Below, one piece after another: positions 36,208 to 46,868 of a DNA stretch of 64,000 bases (positions are counted from its first letter, which is position 1; each line of letters opens with the position of its first letter). The notes under the pieces were generated by a model, which saw only the letters and a program-made list of their open reading frames with translations, ran no database searches and was not told where the DNA came from. Source of the DNA: Perilla frutescens (taxonomy: Eukaryota; Streptophyta; Magnoliopsida; Lamiales; Lamiaceae); contig BRKX01000014.1 in NCBI GenBank assembly GCA_026008535.1, positions 45,762,506 to 45,826,505 on the forward strand, given 5' to 3'. Both the position numbers and the translations under genes were made by a program.

Positions 36208-36500
36208 ATTAATTAGGACCTTTTTGCTAGTGTGAGAACTAGGACCATATCTTCACCATCCAATTTAATGATCTAATGGTTGATATTTAATGAAAAATAT
36301 GGCGACAATTTCATAAATAATATGGAAAAAATAAAGAAATGAGGGTTATTTTCATCCAAATCTTTAAAATTGATGATATCGATAATTTTAAAAAAATCTT
36401 AAAAATTTTAAATGACCATAACTTGCTCGTTTTAAATCTAATACACGCTAAAAATATATCAAATTAAAGCTCTCTTCATACTCTTTCATTTAAGATGTTG
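36208..36500 (-). mobile_element. TA-flanked TIR element, end fragment, inverted
   Basis: This is the reverse complement of the terminal ~290 bp of the family, compare 49450-49754. Terminal GTGTGAGAACTAGGACC is followed by CACCATCCAATTTAATGATC and, further in, TCTTTCATTTAAGAT. It is truncated at about 36500. Confidence 0.72.
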
Positions 36501-36878
36501 AATGGAAACTTTCCTAGTTTGATTCGGACTTCTCTAGTGAGAGTCCTCCCTTGAATAGAACTTGCCTTCTTCCATCTTGATCTTCATCTTGGATAAGGCA
36601 TCTTCTATTCAGAAATGTCCATCTTCAATCGTGAAGTTCAACTCCTTGAATCTAGCATGGCACGTCTCTTGAAAACTTTATGGACAACCATGTATATGAT
36701 CATGTTCACGAACATGCTCAATTACATTCTTTGATCTTCAATTATAGCGGAATGTTCATATCATAATGTTCAGAACATGGTCTTCAAAACTTGAAAAATC
36801 AAAACCTTTGCATTCTTTGAATTGCCATAATGATCATGACAATATAAAAACAATTAGTGCTAAATGATGGCACTAACA
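36501..36878 (-). repeat. Copia LTR fragment (SIRE-like), minus
   Basis: On the minus strand the sequence AAATGGGGAGAT followed by TGTTAGTGCC (36888 to 36869) is a polypurine tract plus LTR start as in SIRE-like elements. About 380 bp of LTR remain before the TIR element fragment. Assigned by the junction motif only. Confidence 0.5.
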
Positions 36879-39466
36879 ATCTCCCCATTTATCTTTATCT
36901 GTTGGCAAATTAGGTCTATGTTTTTAAAAAACAAAATCTTCAGCTGAAGAATCATGTGCCTCATGAGCCACAGAATGGCTAGCAAGATACATGACAATGA
37001 TCTACTAGAAAACCCACGGGCTCTTGCAACAACAATTGAGAATATCAACTCGATCCCGCATCCAATTGATGATCTCTCAACTCAGTCTCCCAAAGTAACT
37101 CTCTGCCGGCAACTGAACTTTGATGTTGTTACACTTAGGTTTATGGAACCAACGGAAAATAAAGTCCCTATTCCTCTAACATCGAGAGAATCAGAAGCTA
37201 AGGGTATCCCGATCCATCTATCCTCTCCTGCAAGTCCTATAGAATTTGCAATTAAGTGGACTATCTACCAGAATTGGGTGAAAAGGAAGATATAGTGGCA
37301 TCTCCACACCCGCTCATTTTCACAACTTATCGCACACCCTTATTAGCTTCTATAACTTAACCCAGTTTGTTAAGCCCTACAAAGACTTAGTTGGTTAGAT
37401 CTAGTTCAGAGACATCAGTTGACAAGAGGCGGTTCACCCAATCTCATGAAAATCTTCTCTATCAACTGAGAGACAAATGCCAACTGCACTCTTAAGAATT
37501 GTCCACTCAACAACTCTTCAGTGCTCTCGAAGTCAGGCATGAACTTTAATTTAAATAAGTTACCCGACTGAACTCACACACAAACATTCTCACTATCCTT
37601 GTGCACTTGTTTTTACAAACATTATTCGTGCTTTCCACTTATAACTCACTCTCATTCTACACTTATTGCACAAGCACTACTCAATGGTCTCCAACTGGAA
37701 GATCTTACATCGAGATTGAAGAAAGATAAATTTCTCAACTTCATGGAACTACTCAAGCAAATTCCAAAATCCATTGGAATGCATTTCACACAATCAATCA
37801 GTGCAACCGATCTAAGACCGTACATCACTGCCCAACCATGTAAGTATTAGCCAGATGTGGTCACTAAATTCTACGTTAATGGCAAAGAAAATGGAGATAT
37901 CATCACCTCGACTTCGTGCACAACCACTCCTCATTAACAAAGCCCTACTTGTCAACATCTTCCAAATTCTGACAGAAGGTGAGGACGTCAATCTCCTAGA
38001 TATCCCATCATGGGATAACTATTGGAAAAAATGTAGAAATCCTAAGTTCGACAATGATGACCACATCATCGCGCTCGAGTAAAGACTCAAGCTAGAGTTC
38101 AACGAACTTCTGGACATAGTCATTCACATCATGAAAGGAAATATTGAGCGACCAAACCTCACTGAACCTCGATGTCAAATCATATATGCCATCTACCATG
38201 GCATGAAAGTAGATTGGGCTGCTTTCTTTTTCAACCAACTCTAAAATCATGTTGTCCGTAGTCAATTATGCTAAGTCTCCCACACATTCTCTAAGTCAGT
38301 GGGCTTCAAACTGTTAATCAGTCACTTATTGGAGGAACCTCTCCTAATCAATCACCTACAGAGGGAACTTCTATCGAGAAGAGACTAGATCCCTACCATC
38401 TACAATGTAAGATCATCAATTACCTCATCTTTCACTCATGGTCCATTCCTCAATCGATCAACTGACCAATCTTTGGGCAAACTACCTATGACAACTGAGT
38501 GCTACACACCAACAATTGTCATTTCTTCACCTCTTCATGTGATCATATTCTTCATCCAACACCTCCGTTCTCTCTAATCCAGTTGAGGAACATTTCAACT
38601 ATGTCCCCAATCAGCATTTGAGAGAACACTGTGGGATCTTTGAAGATATTGATCACCTCTCTTTAATCAAATGAGAAGATATCTCTAGTGGAACCTATGG
38701 AGATTTCAAATAAGTGAAGAGGTGATGCTCCATCTAGTCTAAACAAGGGGTTTGAACTATTAGATCCAAGAAGGCTCATGGTGCAGAGAATGGCTCCCAA
38801 ACTCATCATCCACGCCTCTTAAGATGGATCAAATACTCGATCATGCCATTCTTTAGGTCCAACTAAATATCCTCCAGAGGCCCCTACATTGCTCGAAAAC
38901 ACAATCTCATCCACCACTCTGCCTCTTCCTCCAGTCATGTCTGCAGCATGTACCAGTATAATCTCCTCGAATGTTGACATTTTTCCAATCTTCCAGACTT
39001 AGATCTCATAGCTTTTCTCACCCTTATACAACAATGAGATCCAGCTCAACTGTCCTCATATGCCAACCTTACGTGGATATCTCCTCCAAGTTAACCTTTC
39101 CATGCACTCCCAACTTGCACAGTTTCTTTGGTCACAACCTTCATCCACTATCCTAGTTCAAGATCACATTATTAATATGACACATTTAGTAATACCTAAC
39201 ATCTTGGGGAGTGGTTAGACACATTGGAGACATTTTTGGATGATGTTAAAAAGGAAAAAGGGAAAGAAGATGGAAAAGAGTCCAGGAACAAAAGAAGTTG
39301 CAGTCAGCTTTAGAGAAAGAAGGATAATCAAGCAGAAAAAGAAAATATGGAACTTAGATTTTAAACTTCTATAAAAAGAGTTGTAAACTTGAAATAAATA
39401 TTTAAGATTCTCTCAAGTAACCAGTTTTCCATCAAAGAGTTTTGACATCATCAAAAAAGGTGAAAT
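36879..39466 (+). pseudogene. Degenerate extra ORF of a copia element (env-like or transposon-protein domain)
   Basis: Several plus-strand frames are broken by stops. The best stretch (37675-38260) reads DVVTKFYVNGKENGDIITS, then EGEDVNLLDIPSWDNYWKK, then IERPNLTEPRCQIIYAIYHG. This resembles the additional ORF of large plant retroelements (SIRE env-like proteins, or the putative plant transposon protein domain). A frame at 36954-37295 and the Ser/Thr/Pro-rich stretch 38700-39160 may be its ends. A polypurine run and LTR start follow at about 39455-39467, which places this ORF just upstream of a 3' LTR, the normal env-like position. Family assignment is tentative. Confidence 0.45.
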
Positions 39467-39574
39467 TGTTAGACAAAAGAAGCTTTAAAAAGTTTTGATG
39501 AAATATGAAAAACTAAATGTCAAAAATTGCATGTCAAAAACTTTAAACTGGAAAAATAACCTTATTAAAAAAAT

Positions 39575-39775
39575 GAGTTCACCAACTGAAGTTCGCAGAC
39601 TGGACTTTAAGACCGCCAATTGAGCTCACTAAATTGAAGTTCACAGAACTGGACTGAAGATCGCCAACTAAGCTCGCCAACTGAAGTTCGCAAATTAAAA
39701 CTGAAGACCGCCAACTGCGTTCACCAACTGAACTGAAGACTGCCAACTGAGTTCACCAACTGAGCTAATCCAGTA
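39575..39775 (+). repeat. Degenerate tandem repeats in LTR
   Basis: Five to six decayed copies of a ~35-40 bp unit built from CACCAACTGAAGTTCGCA and ACTGAAGACCGCCAACTGAG. Confidence 0.75.
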
Positions 39776-40568
39776 ATGACTTCTGATTGTGTACATAAAA
39801 TCAACCCACACTTAATGCTAGAATAAACTGACATCACCAACGGTCTTCTTCATCTACACACTTAACGTGTAATGGGCTCCCTCTTTGCAAAATGACCAAC
39901 GGTCATATTCAGATTACCTCTCTATAAATAAGAGAAGCTATTCTATTTCAAATATGTGTGGAAAAATGATTGTGTAAAGAAGCATGTAAATGTAATAGCA
40001 AAACATCTCTATATCACAAGGCTAAAGCTAGCATGTCAGACAGATACACACACATCATGAGCATTAGAAATAGCCAGATAGAATATAGCTCATCTATCAT
40101 TTGTTATGAATAAATCAGTTCTTATAAAAGCTCTCGCTTAGATCATCAAATCATCGACACATGCTAAGCACAAGAAGCACAGTTAGCTGATAACCCTTTC
40201 AAGAATCTCCCTCTTGAAGATCGAAAGAGATCTAAAACCTTAAAAAAAATTCAAAAGCACCTAATTAACTCTTTATCTAAGTATGAACCCCTGATAAAGA
40301 AACTATCACCACAATAGACACCTTCCGAAGACTGCAAGTGTGAGAGATCGACCCAGCTAAGGTAACCGTGTCGAGTAAGCCACCGTTGCTAGGTTCCGCT
40401 CTCACCCTCTATATAATTTGTAAAGTGTAATTTCAAATTATATAGTGAATTTCCCTTCAAGAAGAAGAAAGAGAGGACGTAGAAATCTCAAAGCTTCGAA
40501 CCTCTATAAAATCCTTGAGTGTTGTATCTCGCTTTTACTTGTCTATTTTCAAATGCATACAAACACAT

Positions 40569-41988
40569 TGTTGGGGTTTTTCGAATTACGCCTCATAGGC
40601 TCTAATCTGATAATCGATAATTCTATGAGTATGAAAATTATGATTTTATGTGTGATGCAATTAAACATATATATTGAACATATCAAGCAAGACAATCGAA
40701 TTAATGCAGCGGAAAAATTAATTCGATAGAACTACTTACATGAATCGTAGGGTTGATCACGAGATTATAGGTCTAATCTCGTTGTCATAGAAGAACAATC
40801 AATCTCACCCTTTCCTTCACAGTAGTCGACGCCTACTAGAACTGCAGAGATACTCCTTGATCTTCTACTGCATTCCCAATACCCGTTTAGATGTAGAGTG
40901 GGCTACAAACTACTAAACTATTTTGGATAACCTAGGGAATTAAGTGAGCAAAGAGAGAGGCCGATTGTGTATCATTAATTTTCGCCTCCCCCTCTCTAAT
41001 TAATAGTGAGGGGGATGAAAATTAGGGTTCCCAAACCTAATGAGTTTGGGCCTCTCTACTTATTCCATTCCCTTAGTCCATTAAGGTATTATTTGCGCTA
41101 CAGTAGGGATCTAGAAGAATATTAAATTGGCTCATTAATTTATTTAATATCTAATATCCAATACTAGGATATAATTAAATAAATTAAATGTTATTTTTAT
41201 TCCACTAAAGAAATAACACTGACCGACCAATTTAATACATTTTTACTCAATGCTTTCTTCTTTAGTCTAGCCATTTCACATGTTTAAGATATAATGTCCA
41301 TTAATTAATTATGTAAGCTCTGACAGCTATAATTAATTAATAATTCCATTCATAAAACAGTACCACACAAGCTTTACCATGTACGGAATAAATTCCACCT
41401 GTATATGTTTACTCAAAGGGATATCATCAATCTGGCGCACCAGGACATGGTGACCATACACACTGCACGACCCATCATGCATGCATATGTTACTGCCCTA
41501 GCTATCGAGAGTATTGACTCTATCAAGATTCTCACTCATTGATAAATCAAAGTAGTAGACTTAGCACATATATGTCCGCCACTGTGCATGGCTTAAGAAC
41601 CCGAACTCTATGGATCTTTATTCTCTTATTTTTAGGGTCAGATCAGAGAATAGTATTCTATCGCAACCCTCCTCAATACACATGTCAGTGTATCAGAATA
41701 ACCAGTTAATCAAGATAAACTAACTATCAGATTATTCTACGGTGTACAATGATTGGTTCAGGATCATCTAAACCGTGAACCTTTTAATACTTTATAAAGA
41801 ATCCGATGATATGATCTTTACCGTGTGTTTACCCACACCATATCATCTATAATGCAAGTATAATGAAACATGCATATATAAAACAATAAATAAATACACA
41901 AACAGTGACTGCAATAATATTCAATCTATATCGTCAAAAATATTGTTAATAGTATACAAAGACAAGCTTTCAGTATACAATCCTAACA
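40569..41988 (-). mobile_element. Solo LTR of copia family C1, complete
   Basis: This 1420-bp unit is bounded by TG and CA: TGTTGGGG at 40569, CCTAACA at 41988 on the plus strand. It is flanked by the 5-bp TSD CACAT (40564-40568, 41989-41993). It is the reference copy for the C1 LTRs elsewhere in the window. The palindrome CCCCCTCTCTA / TAGTGAGGGGG is at 40989-41015. With no internal sequence, it arose by LTR-LTR recombination. Confidence 0.95.
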
Positions 41989-42159
41989 CACATCACCATT
42001 GCACACAAACTGAATATTTCAATCAATTCAAAGCTCAATACTATTAAATATCAAAACAAGTCAGGGCACATATTTATTCTGTATAAAATGCAATTTTAGA
42101 AAGAGTTTATTCACCCCCCCCATATTAAACTCTATTAGACTCGTCTAGGACCATCATAA

Positions 42160-42956
42160 ACCAACCATGAACAAACAATGTTACAGTTTGTTAAATTAGC
42201 ATTATCATATTAGATGTTAGTATTATCATTGTCATTTTTTGCATTAGAAAACATATATGTCTGAGAAAGTTGACATAAACATTATAAGCACAAGCCATGA
42301 CACATTTTGCGGTACTCGCATTATTGTTCACTAAAATTAGCATCAACATTTATCACCTTAGCATTATCATTGACACTATTGTTCACTACTTTTATCTTTA
42401 TCATTCAATTATGTTTTTATGCTTATTATTTTGTTTACTTAACAGTATTATATAAAAATTTATAGGTGTTAAAAGAGCTACATCAGATGAAAATACAAGG
42501 AAAAAGCTAAAATTTCCCCTACTCATCAAGATGATAAAGACAACGAGTATTTTACAAATATCCATCATTGCAGATAACCACATGCCCATCAATCGGATAT
42601 ATAAAATTCAGATTACCGAGGAGAAGTCTTCAAATTGGTGTCAACACAATCTTCAGATTAAATAAGATACAATTAATCATGTTAATGCTAAAACTAATAT
42701 CTTCTTCGATAATGCTAAACTAGTCACAGTAATGCTAAAACTAATTACAACAATGCTAAAATCTATTGTAGTAATACTAAAAGATTCATCCCAACTATTA
42801 TAAAAATACCATCAGTTCATTAAAATAACCCTAATATTACAAAAATGCCATTGCATAACTCAAACTTGGGGTACATATGTTGATCGTCCAAAAATTGAAG
42901 ATCAACGAATTTGATTGATTCTTAGTTCTCACATGGGGTTCTACTTGTCAATTATA
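42160..42956 (+). mobile_element. Truncated MULE derivative with Ulp1-associated fragment
   Basis: The right end (42890-42956) carries the family terminus: GGACGATC and AAGAATCAATCAAATTCG in reverse complement, then CCATGTGAGAACTAAG. It matches the left end of the 56.9-kb element over about 150 bp. Inside, 42466-42600 matches on the plus strand the minus-strand coding segment at 59580-59711 (VKRATSDENTRKK against VKRTTKDETTRRR), with a frame break. Repeated TGCTAAACTAGT- and ATGCTAAAACTA-type units are at 42680-42780. The left terminus is missing. Confidence 0.7.
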
Positions 42957-42979
42957 TATATATATATATATATATATAA
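42957..42979. repeat. (TA)n tract
   Basis: The TA run at the element end. The G3 solo LTR inserted at its right border with TSD TATAA. Confidence 0.95.
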
Positions 42980-44193
42980 TGATGTGACCCAAGATTAGGA
43001 TCGAACGCACGTCGACAAGTAAGGGTTCTATGACTTTCTAACGACTCGAAATATATGCGGAAATAATTGGAACGAAACTAGATGACTAATACTAAACAAA
43101 ATACCTAGACTACGACACACAAATTAATAACACAAATCCAACGAGGGGCTGTTTCGGGACGAGTTTATGGGCTGAATAGGGATGGAGTTTCGTGTGTGTT
43201 GAGAGGGTGAAGAATGGCTTGGGTAGATAGGATATGTTAGAGTTGTAATGGACTTACGGCTTGAATGATACGGTGAAGAACTTGATCACGATCTTGTGGA
43301 AGTCTTGAGATGGATGACGATGATTGATGAACGGCGTCGAGGTGGTTGATCGGCGGTGGTGGAGGTGATGTGAATCACAACCTGAAAGTTGCCTTGAATC
43401 TCGAACGTACACAAGACCAAATTCTTTAAGTTGATCTTCAAGTAGCGAGTCTCCGACAATCCCTCAAGTGGTTGGCGAATTCCCTTTGATAAAACTTAGA
43501 GTTGCTAGTTCTAAGAGTATGAATTTTAGTATCAAAACTCACAAAGATTAAATGGGGTTGAGACGATATTGAAAGCAAAGCTTAATTAATTTAAATATAG
43601 TCTAAAGTATGAATGTCACATGGATCCCCTATTTATAACAATAGGAGGACCGAAAATCATAGCATAAGGGACGAAAATATTGGAGTCCAAATAGATCTCC
43701 AATTGGACTAGGAAAATTCCTAAACTAGAATTCTATTTAAAGTAGTTTCTTCTCTTAATTAAAATTCTAGTCAAACCTATGACTCTTCAACTATATGACC
43801 GAAAATTACTCTAATTAAATCAAATAAAATCTGAATTGGACTATAGTCTAATTAAATAAAATAAATACTATAGTCTAAAATAAAACAACTCCTTAATTAA
43901 ATAACTAAGAATCGAAAACTTTGACCTTTTTCACTCTCGGCCATGAGCTCTTCAACACGCACACATGCACACGTGCACATCTTCATGTTGTATACTCCAT
44001 GTCTTGATCTCCATCTTCCAACATCAACAAGGTCATTAACTTCGAGCTACCTTGTACGCCGTCTTCTTCTTCGAGCTTCTTGCGAAATGTTGCTTGCAAA
44101 TAATCTTGTAACTTCTTAGCTCTTAGTCGAGTGACGGGACCTTTGAATTGTAACTCCGGATTAAGATCCTCGTTGCTATGGATGTCCTCATCA
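42980..44193 (-). mobile_element. Solo LTR, gypsy family G3, copy 2
   Basis: This 1214-bp unit reads on the minus strand from TGATGAGGAC to GGGTCACATCA. It is flanked by the TSD TATAA (42975-42979, 44194-44198). CTATTTATA at 43629-43637 is the TATA box on the minus strand. It is homologous to 34239-35289 in the coding start, the TATA block and the terminal GGGTCACAT. No internal region is attached. Confidence 0.9.
43983..44193 (-). CDS. Gypsy pol C-terminal tail inside G3 LTR, copy 2
   Basis: From the second base of the LTR the minus strand is open for 69 codons: DEDIHSNEDLNPELQFKGPV, TRLRAKKLQDYLQATFRKK, ending at 43983. It keeps the same frame and the TRLRAKKLQ block as the copy at 34240-34446, although the two LTRs have diverged. 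The frame happens to extend 29 codons upstream of the LTR into unrelated flanking DNA. Confidence 0.7.
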
Positions 44194-44198
44194 TATAA

Positions 44199-44638
44199 CC
44201 CCTCCCATACATTACTTCTAAAGATAAAGTTTTTCCCTAAAAAAAAAAACCTGGTTTCACATTCTATTATTTCAACACTCAAAATATATTATTCCTCAAA
44301 AATTTAAAAACGCTGAATATATAATACCAAATATTTTCCCTTCTTCATATGGAGTGGGCTAATTAATGAAGTAATGATATGGTAATTAAAATATCATGAT
44401 TTTGAATCCTTTCAACACATTCTAAGCTACATCGAAATACTTCCAATTCTACATAACAAAAATGCAGCATTTCCTAACCCAAACAAAACAAAACAAAAAC
44501 ATTAAACTGTTACCAAATTTAGTACTCGCATACGGTCCAAGCAAATATTAAAAATAAAGAGTTTGTAGCAAAGTCTTTTCGAGGGAAAAATATGAGTCAA
44601 ATATCGTGGTCATACTTGAGTAGAGATCCTCTAGTCCT
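44199..44638. other. AT-rich spacer
   Basis: No coding frame, repeat or element end recognised; A-rich runs only. Confidence 0.5.
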
Positions 44639-44991
44639 ACTCGTGTGTGCCAACCGTGTGTCATCATTAACATTATATATTGTTAATAATATTTTTTATA
44701 AAAATAAAATTTATTTTATCATAACTAATCATAATTAATATTTATTGTAAAAAAATTAAAATTTAAAAAAATTATATACCCTCAGTTTGGAATAATCAAC
44801 CCCAAAAATCAATTATATTAACTAAAAAATGAAAATTAAATATTAAAAAATAATTATAAACCCTAATTGGGTGGAATAAACCCTAACTAATAATGTAAAA
44901 TTATACTAAATCAAAAGAAATTAAAATTGAAAAAAAAAAAATGAAAAAGTAATAATTTTAAGGTGTGGCACACGATTGGCAAACACAAGTT
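44639..44991. mobile_element. MITE with imperfect 25-bp TIRs
   Basis: The left end ACTCGTGTGTGCCAACCGTG and the right end in reverse complement ACTTGTGTTTGCCAATCGTG match at most positions. The 350-bp interior is almost pure A/T with TAATTATAAACCCTAA-type motifs. The TSD is not certain, so the superfamily is open. Confidence 0.65.
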
Positions 44992-45111
44992 GGGTGATCG
45001 ATTTAATTAGAATAGACAAATGGTCCTAACACTGAACTGGAAAAGTCGATTTCTAATTTCTAGCCAAAAGATTTGTTGATTTAATTGGAACAATGACTCC
45101 CATGATGGTTG

Positions 45112-45153
45112 TATATATATATATATATGTATGTATGTATATATATATATATG
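45112..45153. repeat. (TA)n/(GTAT)n tract
   Basis: TA repeat with an internal GTATGTAT patch, flanking the next TIR element. Confidence 0.95.
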
Positions 45154-46345
45154 TAGGAGTGGGGTTATATAAAAACAACCCCTTGTGTGAGAAATGAGAA
45201 CACATCTCACACGATACATCCATCAAAAATCAAAGATCCAGATTTGATGAAAAAGGCGGTGGCAATTCAGTAATATCTGAAAAGTTTTTCACACGGGAGT
45301 ATTAACGTAATTTGGTAATTCTTATAAAAGTCGCGGAAGATTTAATAACAGATCATTATGCTAACGAAGTATTATCATAATGCTAACGAAGCATTATAGT
45401 TATGCTAATTAAAGTTTTCAAATATTGTTAGCGAAACAAATATTCTAAAAATTAATTATAAACCTAATTTGATTTCATAAACCCTAATTAAATGGAAAAA
45501 ATTATAATTGAATGAAATAAACCTAATTAGATGAAATAAACATTGATTGGATGCGGTAAACCCTAAATGAGTTGGAACAAATCGTAATAATAATATATTT
45601 GTACTACGTTAGCATTATGATTTTGCTTCGTCAGCATTGCGAATACACTATGTTAGCATATGACAATACTTTGTCAACATACGTTATAAACTATAATTGG
45701 ATGGGATAAACCATAATAATCAATTAAGAACTATAAACAAAAAATTAAATTTTAAAAAAATAATGATAATTAGATGGAATAAACCATAATCGAGATTAAA
45801 TAAACCATAATTGAGATTTAATAAACCCTAATAAATTTATAATACACTAGTATTATGATAATTCTTTGTTAGCACATCGAATACATTATGTTAGCATATG
45901 ACAAATGCTTCGTTAGCACACGTTATCATATGTTATCATAATGCTGACGAAGAATTATTATATGCTAACGAAAGCATTTACAACATGGGCACGCGTAAAA
46001 AAATTTCTTTTTTATTTTTCGTTCATATTTTTTCATCTAAACATAGCCTTTCGATATCTTAAATGAAAGAGCATGAAGAGATCTTTAATTTGATATATTT
46101 TTTGTGTGCATTGGATTAAAAAGAGCAAATTATGGTCGGTTAAAGTTTTTAAGATTTTTTTTTTAATTGTTGACATCATCATTTTTAATGGGTTTAGACG
46201 AAAATAGCCCCCCTTCCTTTATTTTTTGCCCTATTATTTACGAAATTATCACCTTAAATCTCAACCATTGGATCATTAAATTGGATGGTGTAAGATGGGT
46301 TCTCATTTCTCAAACCAACAAAGTGTTCTCATATGATCCATATCC
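45154..46345. mobile_element. TA-flanked TIR element 1
   Basis: The left end AGGAGTGGGGTTATATAAAA is followed by TGTGAGAAATGAGAACACA. The right end has TGGGTTCTCATTTCTCA and GTTCTCATATGATCC, so the termini are imperfect inverted repeats extending inward past GGTGGCAATT. The interior is A/T-rich and full of ATGCTAACGAAG and GTTAGCATATGAC motifs. It has no coding capacity. Confidence 0.78.
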
Positions 46346-46370
46346 TATATATATATATATATATATATAT
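46346..46370. repeat. (TA)n tract
   Basis: TA run shared as the border of elements 1 and 2. Confidence 0.95.
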
Positions 46371-46868
46371 AGGGGTGGGGTTCTATAAAAATAACCCCTT
46401 GTGTGAGAAATGAGAACACATCTCACACCACACATCCATCAAAAATCAAAGGACCAGATTTGATGAAAAAGGCAGTGGCAATTCTGTAATATCTGAAAAG
46501 TTTTTCGCATGGGGTATTAATGTAATTTGGTAATTCTCATAAAAATCACGGAGGATTTGATAACAGATCATTATGCTAATGAAGTATTATCATAATGCTA
46601 ACAAAGCATTATAGTTATGCTAATTAAAGCTTTCAAATATTGTTAGCGAAAAAATGTACTAAAAATTAATTATAAACCTAATTTGATTTAATAAACCCTA
46701 ATTAAATGGAAAAAAAATCATAATTGGATGAAATAAACCTAATTAGATGAAATAAACATTGATTGGTTGAGGTAAACCCTAAATGAGTTGGAATAAATCA
46801 TAATAATAATATATTTGTATTACGTTAGCATTATGGATTTGCTTCGCCAGCGTTGCGAATACACTATG

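Larger units (their letters stand above)
39467..42150 (+). repeat. Copia SIRE-like 3' LTR, interrupted by a solo LTR
   Basis: It starts TGTTAGACAAAAG directly after the purine-rich AAAAAAGGTGAAAT. It contains a degenerate tandem array (39575-39775) and a C-rich stretch near the end (TTATTCACCCCCCCC, 42107-42121) common in SIRE-like LTRs. The C1 solo LTR at 40569-41988 splits it. The right end is not fixed; ACCATCA at about 42150 is possible. Confidence 0.55.

Noticed and set aside
43983..44282. Continuous 99-codon gene
   Set aside because: Its first 29 codons lie outside the solo LTR, across the TSD, in unrelated flanking DNA; only the LTR part is conserved in the second copy.
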